DNA of 64,000 bases from Cyclospora cayetanensis (Eukaryota > Apicomplexa > Conoidasida > Eucoccidiorida > Eimeriidae), in assembly GCF_002999335.1 (NCBI RefSeq), contig NW_020312045.1, positions 62,001 to 126,000 on the forward strand, in the 5' to 3' direction. The notes beneath the pieces were generated by a model. The model was not told where the DNA came from. It saw only the letters and a program-made list of their open reading frames with translations, and did no database searches. Both the position numbers and the translations under genes were made by a program. This document shows positions 23,327 through 35,600 of this stretch, one piece after another; the stretch's first letter is position 1; the number at the start of each line of letters is the position of its first letter.

Positions 23327-24538
23327 ATGCGGCCTGTGCGAAGAAGTCTGTGGAGTTTTGTCCCCTTGGCGACGCTGATGCTGAGCCTCTTCCCCGAGGC
23401 TTCAGCGGGTGGCAGCTCTAACTTTCTTCACCCCAGAGGAGGTAATTCTGGAACCCCAGAAAACTCTGCTACTCCCTCTGTTCCCTATGTTGGGGCATCT
23501 CAGATGGACTTGAATACAGCGGCTACTTCTAGTGCTGACAGCGGCATAACGCATGACGCAGAGAAGGCGAAAGAAGGCGAGCTAGAGGATGTCGAGCAAG
23601 TATTGACTGAGGAAGCAGGAACCTCCCGCACAAGTTCGCACGAAACCAAGGCAGATTTCACTGCTACGGCACTTGCAAAAAAGAAAATGACGCCAGAACA
23701 GTACGCAGAAGCAGAGAAGGAGGTTCTAGAGGAGCTGCAATCCCTCTTAAGAATAAGCCCAACGACAACTACTACAAAACCTCCGGGAATCTTCAAGGAG
23801 GTCAGGCCAAATTTCTTACCACAGAGCATGCACATCAATACAAGCATAGACCGTGAAAATCTACTGGACACCCTTTGCCCATGGCTCTATTTCCGCATTA
23901 TTTTGTATCACTTTCAGTCCTCCTCTCTCTGTTCACCTCGATTTCTCTGTCTCATGTATGTGTGTGTGTGCATTTGTGTATGTGTCTGTGTCTGCTTCAC
24001 TGGTGCCTCGTGGGGTGAGTACGTGAAAGAGGGGCTCCTACGAATGTCGTTCTTTGCCCCAGAAACTGAGTTCTGGGATTGTGAGCCTTGATTGCTTCAG
24101 GTACTGGACGGCATCAAAAATTCGGCCCTTGCGCCGCTTCGTGCGACCCGCGATATTTTCACGAAGCCAAAAGAAACTTTGAGAACGAATAGTGGCAGCG
24201 CGGACCTTATGTTCTCAAAGCTTGGCTCCGCAATTTCAGGAGAGAAAGGAGGGTGGGGCGCCGCTCTTCGAGACTTTTGGCGATTATTAACCATGAATCC
24301 GGGCAGGCAGAAGGAGGCAATAGAGAGGAAAAAGCAATCAGCAATCAATGGAGAACAAGCAGCGAGAAACATAATGCACTCCGATGGATTGCCTGCTGAA
24401 ATTTTTGGAGAGGCACTTCGCCAACAGTGGGAATTGGAGAAGAGCCGTAAGGCTCTTCAAGAAGAACAGAAAGTTGAAGAAGAGCTTCAGCGTAAATTCG
24501 ATGCCCTGCTGGAAAGGGCTTCCAAAAACGATGTGTAG
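23327..24538 (+). CDS. secreted protein, unrecognised family
   Basis: Two exons (23327-23800 and 24101-24538) give about 303 residues. ATG 23327 opens a classical signal peptide (WSFVPLATLMLSLFPEASAG) with likely cleavage after the Ala/Ser cluster. The mature part is Thr/Ser/Glu-rich, with a charged segment around KKMTPEQYAEAEKEVLEELQ and a Thr run. Exon 2 encodes a basic, then strongly charged helical C-terminus (EKSRKALQEEQKVEEELQRK) ending at TAG. The donor chosen at 23801 (GAG|GTCAGG) fits phase 0 with the acceptor at 24099-24100, but later donors are possible. The layout resembles coccidian dense-granule or parasitophorous-vacuole proteins; that is inference from signal peptide plus low-complexity plus helix only. 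Confidence 0.75.
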
Positions 24539-25516
24539 CTCATCAAAGGGCAGTTTGGGGAGTATGGAGGCGTCCAAGGGGGCAACGAGGCGTGTGCAGC
24601 GCAGTGCCAAGAGAGTGAGAAATCAAGGATTGGCCCAGGCGAATAATATACGGTCAAGCAAAGCCCTTACAAAGACCAATTCCAGAATACAGATCGCTCA
24701 GACGGACTTGCTCGTGGGATGCAATAAGCCGTATAGAATCCTTCATTACCCATGCGAGTAGCGCTAGCTGCCTGCTCCACGGCCAGAAGAATTACCAGTG
24801 ACCTAGGGACCGGCTTGGCCACCTGTATCAAGCTGAGAAGGTTTAAAGGAGTACTCTGTAATAGAAGCATGCCGAGCATGCAAAAGCACCTGTATATATG
24901 TGTATGCGGGGCAGCTATAAGGGGCACTTTCTCCTCTGCGAAAGCCCCTTGAAGCTACTCTCGATTATCTCGTTTTGATCAGAGCACCGTGTGTTTGCTC
25001 GAGAATTGAAGAACACGTACAAATCTATGTCTTTATTGCATGCCAGCAACTTAAAAGGTCCTTTATTCACCTAGAGTTCCCGTCGCACGGGATTGTTGCA
25101 ACAGCCAACGCTACATAGGAGCTAGCTTTGACGGTCACCGAAAGAACCATACTTCCCGACCCCTCAGGATGGCTTGCCCCTCCTCAGCCTCAACGCGAGG
25201 TTCTACAAGGTAACTTTGCCAGCCTGATGTTCCTCGGGTTCTCAGATCTCTGCCTCGCTAGAAAGTGAGAGACCTAGCCAGTCACAGGAGCACGGCCTGG
25301 CGCTGTGTAGCTAGCTGCCTGCTGTATGCAGCGATCTGGCACGCAAGCACGTAAGTTAGCTGGTCAGTGGCTGGGCTAAAGCCGTATGCGTAACTTCCCT
25401 GCCGCCCCAGGTAGGCACAGAGCCTCCTTCTAAAATTCGGAACTTGGAAAAATGACTTTATGCGAATGTGAGTGGCTCTGCCCTAGGGGCCGTTTCTTAG
25501 CCGTCAACACGAATCC
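24539..25516. other. spacer between convergent genes
   Basis: Lies between the 3' ends of the secreted-protein gene (+) and NDC80 (-). It should hold both 3' UTRs. No exon, repeat or RNA gene was recognised. Confidence 0.6.
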
Positions 25517-28500
25517 TTAGCACGCGGATTCCCCAGGGAGAGGTGAGGGGCCCAGGACCTCTTTTAGTTCTGAGAGTTGCTGCTCTACGGCAGTGCACTC
25601 TGCAAGCTTTGTGTCCTTAAGACGTCTGAGCTGCTTCAGCAGGAAAGCCTTCTGCTGAAGGGCCTCTTGCTGCTGCTGCTGCAGTGCCTCTACTTCAGCT
25701 GCTGCTTGTTCCTGCTGCTCCCGGTCTTCCTGCAGCAGCTGCTGCTCCTGCTGCTGCACCATTCGATGCAGTTCGTCTTGTTCCTGCTGGTACTGGTGCT
25801 TTGCCTCTCTAATGCCTTCAAGGTGCTGTCGCTCGGCTTCTTGCAGCTGCTGCTGCTCGACCTGTTTCTGCTGCTGCAGCTGCTGCAGGTCCTCGTGAAC
25901 GAGTTGGATGCGCTTCTCCAAAGCCTTGCGGTTCTGAGCACAGCCCGAAATCGTCAATAGTCTCTTTATGCGACGTATGCAGAGACTAAAATATGGGCCT
26001 CGTGACAAAGGATCGCATGAGACACCGTAAACTGTAAAATCACGAGTGCCAACTGCACTTACAGCCAAGAGGTCTTTCATGGCCTTCTTGAGCTTGTCGA
26101 TTTCCCTTTCCGCCCGCTGCCGCTGTTGGTGGGTCTGAATCAGACAAGATTACCACGGGTAAGGAGAACGCGGAGAATTGGATGCCGCTATGTTGCCGCA
26201 CGCTTAGCCCGCAAATGCGATAGCTAGCGAAGGCCTGACAGGGTGTGTAGGTAGCACTGACCTCTTCCTTGGCCGCCTCTTCCAGCTGCATTAGCCGCAG
26301 CATTTCCTTCTTCATTGATGCCCAATCCAACCCGAGCTGCGGCACCAGCAACAGCCGCACCAGTGCCTCCCCTTGAATTTCCCTGCCAAGCAGAGGCTTA
26401 GTGACCAGGAGAATAGTCAACGGGAAAGTTTCCAATTTCAAGCATTCGAAGGGCGCGTGTTGTTCACTACCACGCAATTATGCAAACTCATACAAACAGT
26501 GCCTGCTATGTGGACCCGTATAGAAGGAAATAACGCGGCGGCGGAGGCAGAGGGTACTGTAGATACAGGCAAGGAATCTGCAGGGCATATTCCCCAGATA
26601 TACACACACAGTGCGGGCTGTAAGGCCGCTAACTCTACAGCAGAAGGGGCCACGTCAACTGACAATTCCGTTTGTTGCACGCTTCACATCGCATGCGGCA
26701 GCGGCCGCTGCCGCCTCTGCGATCCTGTCGGCTGCAGCTGCAGCACCCCCAGCGGCAGGCGTCATCCTTGGGAGCGCATTCCAGGCCTCTGCAGTTGGCA
26801 GCTTTACAGACACCGCGAGCTGGCTCATGCTGCTGATGCATTCGTTCACCTGCAGAGCGAGAAACAGAGAGCCCGCAGCACCAACCGACTTCTTTTGCGC
26901 AGCAGCAGCAGAGTGGCACCGACCGCGCATGCCCCAGCAGCAAAAGCAGCAACAGTCACCGATTGGCTGGCGATGCGGAGATCTTCAGAGTCGTTTGAAA
27001 CCTGCAGCAACAGCAAGAGACGCGGCGGCAAGACCAATGCAAAACATTTCGGAGGTTTTTTCCGCATCCGCAGTGTGTCAGCAGCAGCACAGTGCTCCTC
27101 CTCACCTGATCGATAAGGGCCTGGACGGCCTCGTTGAGGGATTCTATCTCCTGCAGCACAGAGCAGGAGCAAGCAGCAGACGCCACATTCGTGGAGACCC
27201 CTAGAAATCCGGAGCCTTTCTCCACTGGCCTGTGCAGCACCCCGCCGACGCCAACCCTAGTCTCTGAACCCTTTGAGTCACATCAAATGTGAATGCGCAG
27301 TTTCCAACAAGAACTATTGCAGCCGTCAGTTGGTATGTAGGTGCACACCGGCACACGCTAGAGTGAACAGAAAAGAGTGGCAGTTTTTTAAGCTCAGCGG
27401 TAATTTGCTTTGGATGCGTAGAAAAAAGCATGCTTCTTACTTTCGTTCGGTGAGCAAGACCCTCCCGCAGTCTGGAGATGTCGTGTCGAATCTGCTCGAC
27501 TTCGGCCTTGTCGATCTGCACAGATTTTAAACTCTAGACCCTAAACCGTTAGCTTAGCATATGCAAGGAGAGAGCTATTGGTTCCACTGCTTTTAGGGGA
27601 GGAATTTTTAAGACATGGGAGGGGATGATCTTGCAAACTCGTGCTTCTCACCCCCTGAGCCTTGATACGTTCCTCCAGTTGCCTCACTTCCGCAAGAACC
27701 CCCTTCTGCTGTTGGAGCAGCAAATCTCGCTCTGCCGCAGCTGCTGCAGCGTGCCCATCCTGAACCCCCCCACAGCAGCGGTCGCATCCACGATTAATTA
27801 GCCACCACAGAGGAAAGAACTACAACAGGAGGCAAATCGACATTAAAAGCGCAAAACCTTTCACAGGCCCTGGACGCCGTAGCTCTCCTGTGGAGAACAC
27901 CCCGGAGCTCTGGATTTGCCACGTTCGCCTTAGACGCTGAAACTTGCCTGGTGAGAAATTTCGGCTTTCGTTTCAGCTATGCTGGCGCGCAGGTCGTCAG
28001 CTTCTTTAGTCAGCTGCTCTATGGACTCCTGGGTGCAGCACGCACATGTATATATATATTTTTATATATATTTATTCATTTATTTATAGACAAATGTGAA
28101 CACGCATATAAACACATGGATATGAAAACATGGACCCACAAACACACATGAACAAATATACAAACACACACATGTGGAAACATGAGCACGCACACAAACA
28201 AACGCAAACAAACAAACACACACACACCCAGATGTTCACACCAGCAAGCCCTCCGTCAAATAGTTGATTTGGGTTGAATTAGTACCATGAGCGAGGCGTT
28301 ATCACGGAGCTCTCCTTCGACTCTTGCGAGCTGCTGCTGCCGCTGCTGGAGTTGTTGCTGCACCTGCTGCTGCGCTGCCTCCGCTTCAGCGTTCATCGTA
28401 TGCAGCTGCCTCACTGCAGGAGCACCGCAAACATCGCGTCGCCAAGCAGGGTGCGCAAAAGAGATGCATCAGGGCAGCCAAAGGAAGCAGCCCCTAGAGG

Positions 28501-29774
28501 GGCCAGCCTATGCCCAAGTATGGAGCAAGAAGCAGTCACATTTTTTTCGCTTATCGGAGTCCGTGGAGGTGCCTCTTAGGAAGCGCAGCGCATCCCAAGA
28601 GGCGGGGAGCAACAGCTGGATCATTGTCTGACACTTGTGTTTATCCTCGTCTTTGGAGGGAAAACAACAATGGCTTACACACAGAGGCCTTTAGGCCCTG
28701 AGGATCCCGCCCGAGTTGCGGATATGCGGATGCCACCAAGCGACCGACCACGTCACCGCGACCCTGTACAGACACCCCGTCGAAAAAGCCTCGAATTTTT
28801 TGCCGCAGGCCGTAACCCTTGACCTTTCAGACCCAGTCCCTGAATTTAAGCCCCTAAACACCACCCTTGACGTACATAAAAGTCTGCGATCTCCTCTTCT
28901 TGGAAAAAAAACTCGTTCTCGTAGATGAGCAGCTCGCAAAGCCAACTCAAAGCTGCGAGGTGATGGGGCCATTGGTGGCCGGTCCCTGGCGCTAGCATCG
29001 CGCTCTTGCTGATGGGGAACGGATATCTGCAAAAGACAGACGTGCAGACGCCGAGTAATGTGCGATACGATGCCCATAGACACACCAAAGCGAGATAGAG
29101 AGAGAGGCAGAAAGCCCTCCAGGCAGTGCGATAGGCTCTCAGTCCTGCTGTCTACAGGTGTCGCTAGACCCTCTAAGCTTCTGAGGGGTCTAGGGGGCGC
29201 AGGGTTGCATGCATGTTTTCTTTGCTGTCGTGTTGCCCCCTTCTCCCAGTGGGTGGTCAAGTGCGTACCCGATCTCTTTGAACAGTCTGGGAACTTCGTC
29301 GTTAACGTTCTCTGCCGTTATTTTCACGGAGTCATCGAAGCAGCGCCTGGGAGGACATAGTAAGGGCAGCACAAGAAGGTCCCTCATCTCGCTGAGCCGT
29401 TTTCCCTCTTTTTTATGCCACTAGCTCGTGTGCTGCCTCTGGAGGAGCAGCGCCTCCGTGTCTGTCTCTCTGCACCTAAAGCTGGCTACGAAGCGCCCAA
29501 CACCTCCGCTGGAGATCACTCCTAGCACTGCAGTCCTTCGTCTGGGGAATAGTGCAGCGGGGAGGGGGGGGTTGGGGGGATCGGACCTGAAGAGGTGTCC
29601 CCAAATGTCAATTAGCAACGAGCGCTGAGGGCTGCTCAACGCCTTTGCGGAGAGGGGACCAGGAAATTCCGAGAAGGAAAGGAACCTGCGAACAATCACG
29701 ATATCCCAGGCCCTATAGTCTGAGTTCTTCTTGAAGAGGCGCTGACTTGCGATCAAAATAGAGGCAACCGCCAT
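25517..29774 (-). CDS. NDC80: kinetochore protein NDC80 (HEC1)
   Basis: Exons in transcript order: 29774-29587, 29346-29269, 29026-28876, 28763-28679, 28413-28286, 28028-27948, 27759-27652, 27515-27441, 27150-27106, from 26849 (end unresolved), 26396-26262, 26134-26063, 25933-25517. Nearly all junctions fit in phase. The first exons encode the calponin-homology head that binds microtubules. The diagnostic stretches are VNDEVPRLFKEIGY, GYPFPISKSAMLAPGTGHQW and PHHLAALSWLCELL, matching human HEC1 EEVPRIFKDLGYPF and PHIVAALVWL. Long coiled coil follows, broken near 26.4-26.8 kb where the loop would be. The last exon is a Gln/Glu-rich helix with CAG repeats. The start used is the first in-frame ATG; upstream exons are possible. 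The intron 27947-27760 begins GCAAGT. NDC80 links kinetochores to spindle microtubules. Confidence 0.9.
25665..25900 (-). repeat. CTG/CAG-rich tract in last NDC80 exon
   Basis: Imperfect CAG/CAA/GAG triplets on the coding strand encode a Gln/Glu-rich coiled coil in the C-terminal exon of NDC80. The opposite strand shows a 127-codon Leu-rich frame that is only a shadow. Confidence 0.75.
28042..28230. repeat. simple repeats in an NDC80 intron
   Basis: A TA/TTTA-rich segment (28046-28090) is followed by about 140 bases of CA/AAC-type repeat with many ACACA and AAACA units. Both lie in the NDC80 intron between 28285 and 28029; the transcribed strand is TG-rich. Confidence 0.85.
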
Positions 29775-31822
29775 CACGAGGCTTTCGCGATGAGGACACG
29801 GCAAGTCAAATGCGCAGCAGCGGCAAAAAGGAGACTGCACTTCCTGTTCTACCGGGCCGAACTTGTTCAGCTGTACGGCTTGCCTGGTGATGGTTCGAAG
29901 GGCATCGCGCTTGAAGCTGTCTTGAGTTTGTAGGGACTTAAGCTTTGTCGCTTCAGCGCTCCTCTTTCGTCTTCTGTATGTGCTGTGGAGAGCTTTGTCT
30001 GCTGTAAACGCGCATAAGGTGTGGGCTTCATATTTCACAGCCTAGGCCCCAGATCTCGTTCCTAAAGTTGCAGGGGTGTGTAGCAACGAACCTGGATTGA
30101 CTGCCTTGTAGAAGGAAAACTCGCTTAGCTCCCGTGGCTGCTGACTCTCTGGAAGAATCGAAGAAGCAGCCGCTGAAAAAAGCAAACGGGCACCCCAACG
30201 TACAAACCCAAACGTGCAGGCACGCGAACTCGTTCGCCGATGAAGTCAGTGAAGGCACTCTCTGGCCCCCTTCCTTCGCCTTCCCACCCTCTGTCACAGC
30301 CGCTGCGAGCTTATAGTGCCGGCGGAAGGCTTACAAATTGCATTCGCGCGAAAGGGAGAAGTCGGACCCCCAATGAGGGGCTCCATGCTCAGTTACCCGA
30401 GGTAGGTGTGGGAATTCGCGTGAACAAGCCGATAGGATGGGCTGGATGGCTGTACGTCTAGAGATCCGCCATGCACATTCGTCAACAGACACTGCACGAC
30501 TGCTGCCCTCCTACTGTCGTTGTGATCCCTTCGTCATTAACCCCAAGCTCTCAACCGTGGACAGACAACCTGAGTCCTGAGCAGGTGTATTCTTTACACC
30601 CTGGCCTGAGGGCTGCTGCACGTCTTGCCGAAGAAAGGCTCCTCTTTAAGAGGTCTAGAGAGTTCTCGCTGCCCTAATAAAAAGTTGGAGGAACAAAGAC
30701 TGCCGAGGATTTTTGTAAGCTGCAGCAGGTGGGTGCGGAGTTAGAGGGAGGGGCCCCCCAATCCTCTGGGCACTATATATCGTGGTAAGGTTGCGTACAA
30801 CCGGTTACTGAAGGCACTACGAGTATTTAAAAGGTAGTGGTGGTGGCTATTTAACGCGAAATTCGGGATGCGGTGCTCCTTTCTTGGTGTAATGCGCGCA
30901 GCCACCGATCAGCTGTATAAACACACAAGCCCCAGCAAAGCATGATCTTTGTCCTAATTGTGGTGTTTAGCCATATCACAAGTGCCCATGGTGTTCGACG
31001 GATATACAGCTGTTTTCTGTGTTTCTGGTCTCTTTGAATGGCTCGGCTCATCCAGATCGAAAATCCCAAGGGGGCCTCCTCTCTCCGGCGCTGCGTCGGG
31101 TGGGGCCCATCCAACCCAGTAACCACCCCCATCCGATCCTGTGAACCCCTCTTGCTCTCTAAGGGACGAGCGAAAACACAAAGATATCAGCCGCTTGCTT
31201 GCTGTTCGGCACACTTCGTGCTCTTTCTGAGTTCGTCATCACAGTGGCATCGAAATCTGGGACCTGTAACCCAACCAACCCGCAAGACGCTAGATCTAGC
31301 CTTCTTCCGCTTTTACCCTCTACGAAGCCACAAATCGCAAAATCTGCGCCCGCACCTATACAATGTCGCTGAGGAATTGCATGAGAGTTTCTAGAATCTA
31401 GCGTGTAGGGTTCGGCGTTTGGCCCCGTGCATGGGTTTCGTTGTGGCAAGATGACGGGTGAGCTCAAGACGCCCCCTCCTGTTGCAGCCACTTGGCAGCG
31501 ACTAGTGATTTGTAGCGGATTGTGGTAGCTCTAGGGTGTAGCGGGCAGCCTATGACTTGGAGCAAGGCCTACGGCTTGGGTCCTATGCTTCCTACTTCTC
31601 TCCGTCTGTTTCTGCAGCCGATCCTCTAAAGGTCAAATGCGATTGCGTTTTCTTGGACGGGAAGCAGCTTGACATCGAGTGTGCTTCATCTACGACAACA
31701 CCCTAAGCTCTAAATGCTCACGAATTCAGCCCTCAACCCCTAGCAGAATTGCGTGGTTCGGGCTTGTCCCCACCAACAGACCCCTAACACGCGATTTTTG
31801 TGGAGCAGTTGTTCTACTAAAG
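29775..31822. other. region between NDC80 and MCM10 heads
   Basis: Should contain the divergent promoters of NDC80 (-) and MCM10 (+). A plus-strand segment at about 31618-31707 after a good acceptor reads DPLKVKCDCVFLDGKQLDIE and may be an early MCM10 exon. A start may be the ATG at 31451. Neither join could be proved. Open frames at 30028-30297 (-) and 31038-31394 (+) look like shadows. Confidence 0.4.
30471..30677 (+). CDS. possible small protein or exon, unrecognised
   Basis: An open frame of 68 codons begins with ATG 30471 and ends at TAA, which overlaps an AATAAA-like sequence just after it. The C-terminal half (YSLHPGLRAAARLAEERLLF) is helical and charged and looks protein-like; the N-terminal half is Thr/Pro/Ser-rich. 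No family is recognised and no upstream exon was joined. It sits in the gap between two divergently transcribed genes. Confidence 0.3.
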   Translation: MHIRQQTLHDCCPPTVVVIPSSLTPSSQPWTDNLSPEQVYSLHPGLRAAARLAEERLLFKRSREFSLP

Positions 31823-34800
31823 TTGCAATTCCTTACGAGCATATTCGGCTTGCAGAGTTTGAGATTTCGGGTTTGGCGAGGGTCCGTGGATGCAGGAAAT
31901 GGGCCTTGCCCTTCGAAGAGGTTGCTTGTCGGTTTGAGCGGCCAGATCTGAAGGTTATTTCGCTGCAAAAGACATGCAACTGTGTGAGTCTAGATCGTAG
32001 CGAAACTTTTGAGCGCCTCAGCTTCCAATGCCCAACTGTACTAATGCCCAACTGTGAGCACCAAACCGGAGCTTTGAGACCATAGTCGCTGCAGCGATCC
32101 GCCCCGTATTCTGCAACACGTGTGTATTATTTGTCATGTCCCTTCACCCCAGGCTACACAAGGCGCCTTCAATGCGTTGAAGGGTGCAGTGCCACACGCG
32201 GCAGTCCTCGGCGTCGTGTCTTCGTTGTGTGATCCCCGCGGGGCAGCCAGTAAACTCTAAAGCCTCTGGCCTTCCTCCTGTAGCTCCACCTGAGGCGCTG
32301 TCTTGCTCTGAGAGCCATGCACGGTGCTTTTCTTGAGAAAGATTTGAGAGTTTGCCATTTTTACGCATGCTCAGGTGAAATGAAGTGGTGGTGGGTTCTG
32401 TGGGATGTCAAGTGAGTCCCTCTTGATGTCGGTGTTGGTGCACGGGGTGTTGTGCTGCTGTCAGCTAGTTTCTGGTAAGGGGCGCCTAAGGCTTGTATTG
32501 GTCAGTGACTGGGGTTCAGATGTTTGTGCTTTTTTGCTACTCTAGGGAGACCAACTTGTTCCTCTCTTTCCGCGGAGAAGAGTTGTGGAGCTGCCTCAGG
32601 TCAGGCGCTACATCGTTAGGGTTGGAGGTTCCCACTGTCCCCTCGCTGCAAGCATTTCTTTCCCGTGCTTTAAGGCTTGACGTCTGGCACTGGTGGTGTT
32701 GGGCCCACAGGAAGAAAGGAATCAAGCGGGGAGACCTCGTGGCGTTGCTCAACCCTTCCCTGCTGCCTAAGTCAAATGGAGCAGACTCGCGAGCGGCCAC
32801 TGTCGAGGATGAAGATCAAATCCTGCTGGTCCTCACACTCACCTCGTAAACCCTTTGGAAGCCTATAAAGCCGTGCCTATGCTTGCACGCGCTGTTCTAT
32901 ATCCAGATACGCTACACCCCGCAGGCCGCCCTACTTGCCGCCAGAGAGTTCAGGAGGTGACGTGTGTATATGCAGATTGGAAGCGTTAAGGGCATCGTGC
33001 GTTGTGGAGCCATGACTCGAAAGCAAGCGCAATGCCGTCAAATGGTGCATGTGTAAGGTTTAATTCCGAAGAAGCCTTCTTCTTGGCAGCTCTGCCCCCC
33101 ATAACGACACACACCTCTTCAAATCTGTTTCACCATTGAGGAGACACTAAATCAGCACCTAATTGTATTCTGAGTGGTTTGGTTGCGCGTGGGAATTCCA
33201 TGTTGGCTGGCTTTTTGCCTGTTCTGCTGTCCCTGGTGTAAATACAGTCCGAGCATGGGGGAGTACTGTCGATTCCACGTGAACGTGAAGAACCAAAGAT
33301 CCACAGGTCTTCGTGCCTCGCTTGTTGAGGAATCTATTGACGAGCTTTTATGCGGCTCCAACAAGGAAAAGCGCGCTGAAATACTCCGAAAAATCGCTCC
33401 TTCTGCTGGTGCCCACGCTGACGCCGCAGCCGATCCTCGGAGTGCTGATCTCGCTGCTACTAGTCTTGCTCCCTTGCAAGTGGACACTGCACAGCAGAAA
33501 CAGATCAAGCAGCAAGCCATGAACAGTGAGGCTCTCTATTTGACCTCGACCCTTGCTGAAAACGTCAGCTGAGTTCTGCTTTATACTCCTTTTGCCACCT
33601 CAACACTATATCGTGGCTCACACAAAGTTGTTTTATGGCTCCTGCTGGTGTTTTGGCCTCTGTTCTCGCCATCACCCATGCAGAGCTCCTTCAACAAAAT
33701 CTTCTTCTGCAGCAGAGCTCCAGCAAATCCGCACCGCCAGCGAACAGTTGCGATGACCAAGGCAGCGCTGAAAAGCCCAGTAAAATCGCAGCTGCTGCTA
33801 CCAAACCTATTCGCAGCACGATCACCAGCACAGCGAGAGGCGAACCTCCGGAAAGCAGCAAGCCTTCTTGGAACATCGCCAACTTGGGCAACGCAGCAGA
33901 TAGGGAGCATCAGGCCGTCGAGGCATTTGTGAAGAAACTCCAGGAGATAGTGGCTCTCCCGGCAGTATGTAAACCTGAGACGCCGTACCCTGCTGCTGCA
34001 GTGTCTTGCTGGACAGCTACAGGGAACTACTGACTGGCTCGTGGTCATGGCTGTGGTATCTGTAACTTGCGGTGTGCCGGGTGTCTATGCAGAGCAGCAA
34101 CAGAGATATGGCCCTGGCCATACAGCTGTCTCTAGCGAAGCGCATGCGCTTCGACTGTGTCCCCCGTTTGGCTGAGACCGCCAAAGAACTCCACACGCAG
34201 CTATTTCTACATCCGAATTCCGTAAGTTATATTTCTAGGGTATCTGCTGATAATGCCGGTTTCAAGCGCTTGCGCTTTCTCACGTGTATCAGAGACAGAC
34301 TCAACCGTGTGCCGCTCTTCCATTCGCTGCTACTGCAACAGGATTTGGCTCTACTGGCATTCAAGAACTATCGGTACATTCATTGTATCGCCACGATCAC
34401 GCCACGACCTCAGAGAGTCCATGAGCAGACGCAGGTTCAGTCATCCACCAAAGTGAAAACAGCAGCTGTAGACTCCGTGGCAGTGGCCTCAAGACGCCAC
34501 AGCGGCACAGCTGCAGCAAATGAGCAGTGCCAGCAGCTTCCGCCTCCACCGCCGCTAGAGTCCGCAACAGATGTACGACGAGCCCTCCGAAGCTTGCAGC
34601 AGAAGCAGAAACTAGTGTCTTCGACCGTCAGTACCTTAAAGCAAACAAAGAAGGCAGGAGACGTTCTCCAGAATGTAGTGGCGGCGCAGCAAAAGCGCCT
34701 TTTGAAGGAACAGCAGCGGAGTGAACGGGCATCAAAGGCACTACGTACAGCAGCAACAGTGCCTCCTCCTGCTGCTGCTGGGAAGCCAGCGCTTACGGAA

Positions 34801-35600
34801 GAAGAAAAGAAACAGCTTCTAGAAAAGATTCTCCAGCTCAAATCCTCCGTCGCTGATATTGTCGATCAAGCACGTCAAAAATGCACCGCCTTTCGCCGCT
34901 GTTGTTATTTCCTTTTCATGCGGTTTTTGCGGGGGCACTTGTAAAACTGTAGCTCAAAACGTGGTACCTTTACACTGCAGAAATGGGAGGACAGGTGGTG
35001 CATGTGCGTTCATCGACACACCATTGTGGTCATGAAATTCAAGTGTCGAGTTTAGAGTGCGTTCTCAGGAGGATGGTCAGAGACACCTTGAGCGCCTCCG
35101 TTCTCTGGAGGCCGCGGACATCAGCCATGAATTCAAGCAATCAATAAAAGAGACGACTGTCAATGCTTTCTTTTGCTTACAGGTAGGCTTCCATGATGCT
35201 TGGGAATCAGAGGTTTCTGTTTGACTTTGGCTACAGGATTCTGGGAGGTACTAGTCAGTCCGCAGATGATGCGGTTTGGATCTTTCGGGGCTGTGTAGCA
35301 GCACACCTTAGAAGCTGAGGGCATGCAACTTATGGAAGTATCTGTCTATTTTCAACCAGCAGTCCCTCCTCTCGTGGCTGGCTGCCGTAAGCTGTAGCGC
35401 ATAGATGTCTTTCCGGGCTTAGGCTGTGCTATGCTGTGCAGTGCAAGAAGTATACAGACCGCCTAAACACTGCGTGTGTTGCCCGTAACCACCAGCAACA
35501 GCCACGCAGAGCAACAAAGCGGTTTGTACAGTGCGAGAACTGTGGCCACAAACCCATTCCCACACTGAACAACCAGCTGCCAGACGGATGCCCAAAGTAA
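31823..35600 (+). CDS. MCM10: DNA replication factor MCM10
   Basis: Supported exons: 31823-31983, 32153-about 32249, 32546-32599, 32711-32845, 32976-33052, 33248-33525, 33684-33964, 34093-34221, 34435-about 34870, 35069-35182, 35442-35600. The OB fold shows EISGLARVRGCRKWALPFEE, TNLFLSFRGEELW and IKRGDLVALLNPSLLPKSNG, matching human SLFLFG...KELW and GTVVGLLNANP. The adjoining CCCH zinc finger spans exons 32976 and 33248: C-x9-C-x12-C-x2-H in VRCGAMTRKQAQCRQ and GEYCRFHV, the same spacing plan as human MCM10. A Lys/Gln coiled region follows. The C-terminal domain has FCLQCKKYTDRLNTACV and RFVQCENCGHKPI, matching the metazoan C-terminal zinc motifs. MCM10 activates the CMG helicase and binds DNA at forks. 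The N-terminus, the junction 32845/32976 and the last Cys pair remain unresolved. Confidence 0.82.

Noticed and set aside
25577..25960. 127-codon Leu-rich plus-strand frame
   Set aside because: Exact antisense of the Gln-rich last exon of NDC80.
28287..28631. plus-strand Cys/Ser-rich frame
   Set aside because: Antisense of an NDC80 coiled-coil exon and flanking intron.
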